Of a stretch of 64,000 nucleotides of DNA, positions 49,870 through 60,973 are shown piece by piece. This DNA comes from Mactromeris polynyma. Lineage: Eukaryota; Mollusca; Bivalvia; Venerida; Mactridae. Below the pieces are notes generated by a model. It was given only the letters and a program-made list of their open reading frames with translations, searched no databases and was not told the origin of the DNA. The number at the start of each line of letters is the position of its first letter. The first letter of the stretch is position 1. The translations under genes were made by a program, and so were the position numbers. The DNA is taken from positions 2,735,501 to 2,799,500 of the forward strand of contig JASFXZ010000020.1 in assembly GCA_032209605.1 (NCBI GenBank). The letters are read 5' to 3'.

Positions 49870-52498
49870 CCTGGGGTTAGTAACCAGTAGCTTTCGTTAA
49901 GTTTCCAGCAACGACAACGTTTACGACAACGTAACGAGCCCGCAAGCATTTTTAACGATATCGTTATTTTCATAACCTGAAGCATTCGTTAAGTGTTCGT
50001 TAGTTATAGTAACTAACGAAGGTGCTGTGTAATCGTTAAACATGTGTAAACATTCCGCGCCAAAAATGACATTTACATGTCGTTGCATATATATAATGGA
50101 GACAAAGAAAAGATTGAACAATTAAGAAAATATTTCGTTAGGACATTGTTAATAAAACGACGGACCACCATTTTCTTATATTACTGATTGATACATAGCA
50201 AAACAAAGATAATTACGTATATATTTTAAAGGAACAGTACATTGTATGTTGTTTGAAATTAATCGCGATTAATAGATACTCAGTGTATTAATGATCGGTG
50301 AATCGGCTTAAATGAAACAAATGCTATTCTGGCACTCATCAATGAAATGAATAAGACATACACAAAATATACAATATACAGTGGAAACTCCCTAATCCGA
50401 ACACCCTTCGGACAAACTATACAGTTCAGATTAGAGGAGATTCCGGAATGGAGAGGACTCCTCCGTTGAAAGTCTGTAGGCAAAAAATTATTTCAGTAAT
50501 TTGAATAAGTTTGATAGAGGATGTTCGCGGTAACGCGACGTAATATATAATGTCTGAATGTATTATTTAATTCGACTTTGCAGAGTCATAGGGAAACTTA
50601 AGCTGCAGTATTTCACAACAAATATGTAAACTTGAAAATTCAATTTATAGACCAAAAGTATAAGTTATAAAATATCAACATATTTGTGCTCCTTTCATAA
50701 AAGGAAGATTTACAGTGCGATATGCAAAATACATGTGGTGTTAAATGTTGTTTATAGACGCCTCTCATCCGATTAAAACTGTATGAAAGCCTTGAATAAA
50801 ACTATTTTAAGATTTTGACCCACAGTTCATTCTTACATAGATGAAGAAATTACATCCCGTGCAGAAAATATATTAGATATTTTGATAGTTTCACTGAATA
50901 AGGTGCATATATCAATCTCAAGCAAATATTTCATTGAATCATTCAACATGTCAAATGATTTCAAATATAGCTGAAATTAAGTGTGAGTGTATCGCGACGT
51001 TACCGTCCATAAGACATGACAAGCTATGCACATAGCACGATGTATTTTCAAAACGCCATTCTTTAAAACTATGCGCCATAGCTCATTTCAAAACATTTTC
51101 GAAGAGGAAAATAATGATCTAGGGTAATACATTTTGAATTGTGATTTGTGTACCCAATAGGCCTTTTTCTGCGCTCACAGCCACATCACTTTTTCATTAG
51201 TCTCACTGCTCATCGTTTAATCATCTGGGATCATCAATCGCTAAACAATTACCACCGCATGTTTTCACAACATTACTTATCCAATGATTCTTGAAGGATG
51301 GTTTACATAATTAGTACACATCGTACCCGTTCTTACTTTGTTCCCATCAAAATGGAATGCATACTAATGGTCTGCATCCCGAGGCAATTAAAATTATTAT
51401 AATTTCTTTCAATTCTCAGTCATTGTACTCTTTGACGTACTTTTGCGTAAAATTATGGTCCGGTTTTGGGAGATTTATTTACGTGTAAAGATAACAATCC
51501 GGACCGAAAAATTCGTTCGGATTCCGGAGTAAGGAGGATCCGGACTGTGGGGGATTTATTTATATGTTGTATTGGAGGAACAAAAACGGGAACGAGAAAG
51601 GTGTCCGGTTAGAGGAAGTTTCCGGACTGGAGAGTTTCCGGATTAGAGAGTTTCGGCTGTAATCGTTTATGTATGTCAGAATAGTGTTTATACCATTTCA
51701 ACAGATAACATCAAAGTGCGTTACTAGTCACGGTACCTAAGCAACGCACTTTGGTGTTTTTCACGAAAGTTGGGTGGACACAATAGTGCGTTCCTACAGC
51801 GCACTGTAGTAGAACGTGTGTGTTTCTTCTGCTAGAACTAGATAATGACAAATAGATTCGACATAAATAAGATTATTTAATAAAAATAAATAATACCTGT
51901 AATTGCTCATATTTCATCTTAAAAGGGTAAGATAATGCTCAAGTATATATTAAGGTGTAACATTCATCATAAGGATGCATCGTAAACTGATATAAGCATG
52001 GTATCATTTGAAGCTAGAAAATGGGAAAAATACCATCATTATATTACTAACTTGTTTTTCAGGGTCTGAAAAATTAGACATGTTATGGACTATGAAACAA
52101 AATGAATAAATTTGTAAACATATTTATTAACGATCTTTACACAAATAATTGTTTCTAAACCACAACACAGTAGCATTTCAATTGATATCGAAATTAAAAG
52201 GGTTACCCCATACGTACGTACATACGTTTTTCCCAGACTTTCATGGTCTGTTTCAATTGTTTTTAACAAAATGATTTCACTTAAAATACAGCACGTCTTT
52301 ATAGCAAGAGTTGTTCTTATCGAATGCTTAACGAAGGCTTAGCGAATACTCCGGAGTTGTCGTAATGTAACGAAGACTTCGTTCGTTGAATGAAACTAAC
52401 GACAGCTTTTGGTTAGCACATATTTAACTAACGATGACTTAACGATGACATAACGATCATCGTTGGCTTAACGAATGCTTCTGGTTACTAACCCCTGG
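49870..52498. mobile_element. 2.6-kb TIR element with CGTTAA-rich subterminal repeats
   Basis: Left end CCTGGGGTTAGTAACCAGTA then GCTTTCGTTAAG. The complement of the right end is CCAGGGGTTAGTAACCAGAA then GCATTCGTTAAG. Inside both ends, AACGA/CGTTA words recur many times in opposite orientations. No transposase frame is present. A different transposon sits inside at 50379-51659, so the original element was about 1.35 kb. The superfamily is unknown. Confidence 0.75.
50379..51659. mobile_element. 1.28-kb pogo/Tigger-like element nested in the 49870 element
   Basis: Left end CAGTGGAAACTCCCTAATCC, right end complement CAGCCGAAACTCTCTAATCC, with TA at 50377-50378 and 51660-51661. Subterminal sequences repeat the theme (GGATTCCGGAGTAAGGAGGA, TCCGGACTGGAGAG). 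The interior has no transposase frame, so the element is non-autonomous. Confidence 0.82.
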
Positions 52499-52726
52499 AC
52501 CATTAAATAGTCACAAGGTCATGATATATGTACGTCACAAAGTCTGACAGACAGAATATTTTCACTGTACCATTTTGTGGACTAGACAAGTTCTTCCTAT
52601 AAATACAGAGGCAACGATATATCCCCGGTCTCCAGTAGATAGTCAGATTTCTTGCCTCTCAGTAGAGAGCTTTGAGCTCATTTTACTTATTACAAAATAA
52701 TCTCGTCCCTTCCAACGGTGTGTTGC

Positions 52727-53014
52727 TTTTTCGGTGCAGTCGTACTAATATGACTTTGCTGTTTGCATACCAGTGTTGTGTAAACAAATCAAATATTTCG
52801 TTAATCACTATACCAACTTCTCTTCAACAGAACGTTTGTAACCTTAACGCAGATTGGTTAACGTTTCGATAAAGGGTACGATACCTTACCGAAATCCACT
52901 GAATTTCGGTGAATTTACCGAAATTATTTTTGAATCTGGAGTGACCAGCAATCGTAACATCTCGGCAACAAATCGTAACCTTCAAATTGTGCTGACTGTA
53001 TTTTTTCAAGATAT
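52727..53014. repeat. Interspersed repeat family R1, copy 3, abutting the satellite
   Basis: Matches copies at 6111 and 37841 up to TTTTTTCAAGATAT at 53001-53014. The 82-bp satellite begins at exactly this point (ACATGTATTTAATTACATGA). Confidence 0.78.
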
Positions 53015-56000
53015 ACATGTATTTAATTACATGATGGGAAGGTAACTCTTCCAATACATCAATCATGTATACTGGTGGTTATTCCCCTTGTTATATACTT
53101 GTATTTAATTACATGATGGGAAGGTAACTCTTCCAATACATCAATCATGTATACTGGAGGTTATTCCCCTTGTTGTATACTTGTATTTAATTCCATAATG
53201 GGAAGGCAACTCTTCCAATACATCAATCATGTATACTGGTGGTTATTACCCTTGTTATATACTTGTATTTGATTCCATGATGGGAAGGCAACTCTTCCAA
53301 TACATCAATCATGTATACTGGAGGTTATTCCCCTTGTTGTATACTTGTATTTAATTCCATAATGGGAAGGCAACTCTTCCAATACATCAATCATGTATAC
53401 TGGTGGTTATTCCCCTTGTTATATACTTGTATTTGATTCCATGATGGGAAGGCAACTCTTCCAATACATCAATCATGTATACTGGAGGTTATTCCCCTTG
53501 TTATATACTTGTATTTAATTCCATAAAGGGAAGGCAACTCTTCCAATACATCAATCATGTATACTGGAGGTTATTCCCCTTGTTATATACTTGTATTTAA
53601 TTCCATAAAGGGAAGGCAACTCTTCCAATACATCAATCATGTATACTGGTGGTTATTCCCCTTGTTGTATACTTGTATTTAATTCCATAATGGGAAGGCA
53701 ACTCTTCCAATACATCAATCAGGTATACTGGAGGTTATTCCCCTTGTTATATACTTGTATTTAATTACATGATGGGAAGGTAACTCTTCCAATACATCAA
53801 TCATGTATACTGGTGGTTATTCCCCTTGTTGTATACTTGTATTTAATTCCATGATGGGAAGGCAACTCTTCCAATACATCAATCATGTATACTGGTGGTT
53901 ATTCCCCTTGTTGTATACTTGTATTTAATTCCATAAAGGGAAGGCAACTGTTCCAATACATCAATCATGTATACTGGTGGTTATTACCCTTGTTGTATAC
54001 TTGTATTTAATTCCATAATGGGAAGGCAACTCTTCCAATACATCAATCATGTATACTGGTGGTTATTCCCCTTGTTATATACTTGTATTTAATTCCATGA
54101 TGGGAAGGCAACTCTTCCAATACATCAATCATGTATACTGGTGGTTATTACCCTTGTTGTATACTTGTATTTAATTCCATAATGGGAAGGCAACTCTTCC
54201 AATACATCAATCATGTATACTGGTGGTTATTCCCCTTGTTATATACTTGTATTTAATTACATGATGGGAAGGCAACTCTTCCAATACATCAATCATGTAT
54301 ACTGTAGGTTATTCCCCTTGTTATATACTTGTATTTAATTCCATGATGGGAAGGCAACTCTTCCAATACATCAATCATGTATACTGGTGGTTATTCCCCT
54401 TGTTATATACATGTATTTAATTCCATGATGGGAAGGCAACTCTTCCAATACATCAATCATGTATACTGGTGGTTATTACCCTTGTTGTATACTTGTATTT
54501 AATTCCATAATGGGAAGGCAACTCTTCCAATACATCAATCATGTATACTGTAGGTTATTCCCCTTGTTATATACTTGTATTTAATTCCATGATGGGAAGG
54601 CAACTCTTCCAATACATCAATCATGTATACTGGAGGTTATTCCCCTTGTTATATACATGTATTTAATTACATGATGGGAAGGTAACTCTTCCAATACATC
54701 AATCATGTATACTGGTGGTTATTCCCCTTGTTGTATACTTGTATTTAATTCCATGATGGGAAGGCAACTCTTCCAATACATCAATTATGTATACTGGAGG
54801 TTATTCCCCTTGTTATATACTTGTATTTAATTCCATGATGGGAAGGCAACTCTTCCAATACATCAATCATGTATACTGGAGGTTATTCCCCTTGTTATAT
54901 ACTTGTATTTGATTCCATAATAGGAAGGCAACTCTTCCAATATATCAATCATGTATACTGGTGGTTATTCCCCTTGTTATATACTTGTATTTAATTCCAT
55001 GATGGGAAGGCAACTCTTCCAATACATCAATCATGTATACTGGAGGTTATTCCCCTTGTTATATACTTGTATTTAATTCCATAATGGGAAGGCAACTCTT
55101 CCAATACATCAATCATGTATACTGGAGGTTATTCCCCTTGTTATATACTTGTATTTAATTCCATGATGGGAAGGCAACTCTTCCAATACATCAATCAGGT
55201 ATACTGGTGGTTATTCCCCTTGTTGTATACTTGTATTTAATTACATAATGGGAAGGTAACTCTTCCAATACATCAATCAGGTATACTGGAGGTTATTCCC
55301 CTTGTAAGTTGTTATATACATGTATTTAATTACATGATGGGAAGGTAACTCTTCCAATACATCAATCATGTATACTGGAGGTTATTCCCCTTGTTGTATA
55401 CTTGTATTTAATTCCATAATAGGAAGGCAACTCTTCCAATACATCAATCAGGTATACTGGAGGTTATTCCCCTTGTTATATACTTGTATTTGATTCCATA
55501 ATAGGAAGGCAACTCTTCCAATACATCAATCATGTTTACTGGAGGTTATTCCCCTTGTTATATACTTGTATTTAATTCCATAATGGGAAGGCAACTCTTC
55601 CAATACATCAATCATGTATACTGGAGGTTATTCCCCTTGTTATATACTTGTATTTAATTCCATAATGGGAAGGCAACTCTTCCAATACATCATCAGGTAT
55701 ACTGGAGGTTATTCCCCTTGTCATATACTTGTATTTAATTCCATGATGGGAAGGCAACTCTTCCAATACATCAATCATGTATACTGGAGGTTATTACCCT
55801 TGTTATATACATGTATTTAATTACATAATGGGAAGGCAACTCTTCCAATACATCAATCAGGTATACTGGAGGTTATTCCCCTTGTCATATACTTGTATTT
55901 AATTCCATAATAGGAAGGCAACTCTTCCAATACATCAATCATGTATACTGGAGGTTATTCCCCTTGTTATATACTTGTATTTAATGACATAATGGGAAGG

Positions 56001-58838
56001 TAACTCTTCCAATACATCAATCATGTATACTGGTGGTTATTACCCTTGTTATATACTTGTATTTAATTCCATGATGGGAAGGCAACTCTTCCAATACATC
56101 AATCAGGTATACTGGAGGTTATTCCCCTTGTTATATACTTGTATTTAATTACATGATGGGAAGGCAACTCTTCCAATACATCAATCATGTATACTGGTGG
56201 TTATTACCCTTGTTATATACTTGTATTTAATGACATAATGGGAAGGTAACTCTTCCAATACATCAATCATGTATACTGGTGGTTATTACCCTTGTTATAT
56301 ACTTGTATTTAATGACATAATGGGAAGGCAACTCTTCCAATACATCAATCATGTATACTGAAGGTTATTCCCCTTGTTATATACTTGTATTTAATGATAT
56401 AATGGGAAGGTAACTCTTCCAATACATCAATCATGTATACTGGTGGTTATTACCCTTGTTATATACTTGTATTTAATTCCATAATAGGAAGGCAACTCTT
56501 CCAATACATCAATCAGGTATACTGGAGGTTATTCCCCTTGTCATATACTTGTATTTAATTCCATAATAGGAAGGCAACTCTTCCAATACATCAATCAGGT
56601 ATACTGGTGGTTATTCCCCTTGTTATATACTTGTATTTAATTCCATGATGGGAAGGCAACTCTTCCAATACATCAATCAGGTATACTGGAGGTTATTCCC
56701 CTTGTTATATACTTGTATTTAATTCCATGATGGGAAGGTAACTCTTCCAATACATCAATCAGGTATACTGGAGGTTATTCCCCTTGTTATATACTTGTAT
56801 TTAATTCCATGATGGGAAGGTAACTCTTCCAATACATCAATCAGGTATACTGGTGGTTATTCCCCTTGTTGTATACTTGTATTTAATTCCATGATGAGAA
56901 GGCAACTCTTCCAATACATCAATCATGTATACTGGAGGTTATTCCCCTTGTTATATACTTGTATTTAATTACATGATGAGAAGGCAACTCTTCCAATACA
57001 TCAATCATGTATACTGGAGGTTATTCCCCTTGTTATATACTTGTATTTAATTACATGATGGGAAGGCAACTCTTCCAATACATCAATCATGTATACTGGA
57101 GGTTATTCCCCTTGTTATATACTTGTATTTAATTACATGATGGGAAGGCAACTCTTCCAATACATCAATCATGTATACTGGTGGTTATTCCCCTTGTTAT
57201 ATACTTGTATTTAATTACATAAAGGGAAGGCAACTCTTCCAATACATCATCAGGTATACTGGAGGTTATTCCCCTTGTTATATACTTGTATTTAATTACA
57301 TGATGGGAAGGCAACTCTTCCAATACATCAATCATGTATACTGGAGGTTATTCCCCTTGTTATATACTTGTATTTAATTACATGATGAGAAGGCAACTCT
57401 TCCAATACATCAATCAGGTATACTGGAGGTTATTCCCCTTGTTATATACTTGTATTTAATTCCATGATGGGAAGGCAACTCTTCCAATACATCAATCAGG
57501 TATAGTGGAGGTTATTCCCCTTGTTATATACTTGTATTTAATTACATGATGGGAAGGCAACTCTTCCAATACATCAATCAGATACACTGGAGGTTATTCC
57601 CCTTTGTTATATACTTGTATTTAATTCCATAATGGGAAGGTAACTGTTCCAATACATCAATCAGGTATACTGGAGGTTATTCCCCTTCTATTTAATTCCA
57701 TAATGGGAAGGCAACTCTTCCAATACATCAATCAGGTATACTGGAGGTTATTCCCCTTGTTATATACGTGTATTTAATTACATGATGGGAAGGCAACTCT
57801 TCCAATACATCAATCAGGTATACTGGAGGTTATTCCCCTTGTTATATTCTTGTATTTAATAACATGATGGGAAGGCAACTCTTCCAATACATCAATCATG
57901 TATACTGGAGGTTATTCCCCTTGTTATATACTTGTATTTAATTACATGATGAGAAGGCAACTCTTCCAATACATCAATCATGTATACTGGAGGTTATTCC
58001 CCTTGTTATATACTTGTATTTAATTACATGATGAGAAGGCAACTCTTCCAATACATCAATCAGGTATACTGGAGGTTATTCCCCTTGTTATATACTTGTA
58101 TTTAATTACATGATGAGAAGGCAACTCTTCCAATACATCAATCATGTATACTGGAGGTTATTCCCCTTGTTATATACTTGTATTTAATTACATGATGGGA
58201 AGGCAACTCTTCCAATACATCAATCAGGTATACTGGAGGTTATTCCCCTTGTTATATACTTGTATTTAATTCCATGATGGGAAGGCAACTCTTCCAATAC
58301 ATCAATCAGGTATAGTGGAGGTTATTCCCCTTGTTATATACTGGTATTTAATTACATGATGGGAAGGCAACTCTTCCAATACATCAATCAGATACACTGG
58401 AGGTTATTCCCCTTGTTATATACTTGTATTTAATTCCATGATGGGAAGGCAACTCTTCCAATACATCAATGAGGTATACTGGTGGTTATTCCCCTTGTTA
58501 TATACTTGTATTTAATTCCATAATGGGAAGGTAACTCTTCCAATACATCAATCATGTATACTGGTGGTTATTCCCCTTGTTATATACTTGTATTTAATTC
58601 CATAAAGGGAAGGCAACTCTTCCAATACATCAATCATGTATACTGGAGGTTATTACCCTTGTTATATACTTGTATTTAATTCCATGATGGGAAGGCAACT
58701 CTTCCAATACATCAATCATGTATACTGGAGGTTATTCCCCTTGTTATATACTTGTATTTAATTCCATAATGGGAAGGTAACTCTTCCAATACATCAATCA
58801 TGTATACTGGTGGTTATTCCCCTTGTTATATACTTGGT
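53015..58838. repeat. 82-bp satellite array, about 70 copies
   Basis: Unit: AATACATCAATCATGTATAC, TGGAGGTTATTCCCCTTGTT, ATATACTTGTATTTAATTCC, ATGATGGGAAGGCAACTCTT, CC. Copies differ at a few sites (TGGTGG/TGGAGG, ATCATG/ATCAGG, CATGATG/CATAATG/CATAAAG, TTCC/TTAC). Some copies have small indels, and one near 57690 is truncated. GGAAGG...TCTTCC gives each unit a small dyad. The array ends at about 58838, just before unique sequence. Confidence 0.96.
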
Positions 58839-58926
58839 CACTTGAGTAGTCCGCTCTTCTGGGTAAGGCAGACTAAATAACATACGACTCATATAAAAAG
58901 CAAAACAAAAATTTACACATTAAACA

Positions 58927-58932
58927 TTTATT
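58927..58932 (-). promoter_or_regulatory. Candidate poly(A) signal for FIS1
   Basis: AATAAA on the - strand, about 1.95 kb past the FIS1 stop and about 90 bases before the satellite. A similar hexamer lies near 59168. Which is used cannot be told from sequence. Confidence 0.3.
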
Positions 58933-60158
58933 GCACTATTACAGAAATAGTAAAATAATTGATCACATTTGATATAACACACACATATCAGACCCAGCAG
59001 TGCATACACAACCACTTATAACAATAAAAACTTCTACAACATATCACAATAAAAAACAAGATTACTCAAAATGTATGAAGAATTTAGATACTCATATACA
59101 ACTTGCATGACACTTCAAATGCTCAATTCTCTAAGCAAGCAAAAGATAATGCATGTCCAATGAACATTTATTGCTTTATTTCATAATAAAAATACTTTTT
59201 ACAAACTAGACGAGTCCATATGACAGGGATGTCCTGCTATGGACATTTCATTGCAGGGTTTTTGATCAGAAACCATTTTTTTAAGTCGAAAAGGGGCCAT
59301 AACTCCTCCAAATATTGGTGAATTGTGGGTGAAATCAATCCAGACCTGTATATTTTATCCTATGCTAATGTGCCCAGTATGAATTAAATCCATCCATCTT
59401 TAAAGAGTTATTGATCGGACACCAAATTTTTGCATGGACGGGACAGGGGTGATGCTTTATGCCTCTTTGCCTTTCGAAGAATGGAGGGGGCATACAAATC
59501 TCCAATAATTCATCAGTGGACAGAAAATGTAAACAATTAAATCTACAACATTTATATTTTTTGACAGAAGTGTTGTCCTAACAAACAAAAACAGTGTTGT
59601 CACTTTGTGTATTGATGATGCTGAAACAACAGGTAACAATCAAAGTGGGTTTGAACATGTACAGCAAATTGCTTATATTTTGTAAACAGTGTAGTTCCTT
59701 ATTTCATACAAAATTCAACGATTACACACAATATACTAAATGATTAACTTGTTATCAAGTATGTATGGAAATAAGCTATAAGTAACTACATGTATGTCAA
59801 GACTAACAAGTTGTTAGACTTTCACAAATTACATAAACAACAAGAGAAGAAGAACTATTTCTAATTTCAAACAATCTCAAAGCAGTCTTAAGTTGGGTTC
59901 GAGTACAAAATATTAAAAACATTTGTAACATTTTGAAAACACAGCAAAACCTTCATATATTAACTGAACCAAACATACTCTAACAAGACATTTCTAGCAA
60001 ATGTAACACATAATTTCATTGGTTGGACCCAAAAATCCAGAATGCTCTATCCACTTCAAGTTTGCTAATTTGCCAGGTTTGTCTGATTTTGCTTTATGAA
60101 GTAACTTTAAAATACTATAATGCAAAACAGTAGGATGACAGTGTGAAAAACAGTCCAG

Positions 60159-60405
60159 GGCCCGATCTCTTAAAACATCTCAAATAGAAATATCAGCTCA
60201 AGATGAGATTTTGCTCAAATCAGAGCCTGAGTTGGACACAATCTCAATGTGGATTTCTGGAAAAATTTCTGAGAAAAAAATCATCTTTTTCGTTTTGTAA
60301 TATCGATTTTGAGTCTGGTCTCAGTTGAGAAAAATCTCATCAATTTGAAACAATATTTGAGCTGAGATTTAACTCAAGATTGAGATGCTTCAGGAGATCA
60401 GGGCC
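60159..60405. mobile_element. MITE with GGCCC ends and GAGAT/CTCAA repeats
   Basis: The left end GGCCCGATCTCTTAAAACAT then CTCAA pairs with the complement of the right end, GGCCCTGATCTCCTGAAGCA then TCTCAA. The interior repeats short CTCAA and GAGAT words. Harbinger-like by its ends only. It lies in the FIS1 3' flank. Confidence 0.75.
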
Positions 60406-60884
60406 AGTTTGTTACAAGGGACAACTAAAGGGAATTGCTGAAAAAGATCATTCAATAAAACAGTCTTGTAATACAAAACATGACAACATTTTTATTTGAA
60501 TCTAAGAATGGTTGACAAGTCACAGCCTCTTGCCATTCTTGTTTTATTCCATATACAGATGAATTAGACGGAAGGTATTTGTTAGTGGCTTTTTTTATTC
60601 ATAATCTATAATGAATGATTTGAATGAAATGACAGTCTGTGTCTAGTAACTGTGAATGTGCGAGGTCACTTGTACAAGTTGGACTGTATGAGTTTTGCAG
60701 ATTCTCTTAGGTGAACTCTGTGAATAGTAACTAAGGATTTGATTGGCTGGATTCTAACTATTATATATAACCTTTCATATCATTGGCTGAATCTCCAATC
60801 ACTATTTTTTATACAAGTTTTTTCACAAGTGTATATCTTATACAAGTTTTTTCACAAGTGTATATCTTAAACTATAAATAACTT

Positions 60885-60973
60885 TCATTTCTTTGCAAGA
60901 TGTACACCAAGTCCGATGAGTCCACCAAAAGCGAGAGCAGCACCACCAACAATAGCCATACCAGTAAGTCCCT
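60885..60973 (-). CDS. FIS1: FIS1 terminal exon: membrane anchor
   Basis: Follows the acceptor GTTTACATTACAG and completes a Glu codon. It encodes GLTGMAIVGGAALAFGGLIG then LGVHLAKK and TGA. A single hydrophobic, glycine-rich helix followed by a basic tail is the targeting signal of FIS1. Confidence 0.95.

Larger units (their letters stand above)
58839..60884 (-). other. FIS1 3' UTR and repeats
   Basis: AT-rich sequence downstream of the FIS1 stop on the - strand. It probably contains a long 3' UTR. A MITE is at 60159-60405 and a mollusc-type dispersed repeat (AGTCGAAAAGGGGCCATAAC) at about 59230-59490. The satellite ends close to the last - strand AATAAA. Confidence 0.5.
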
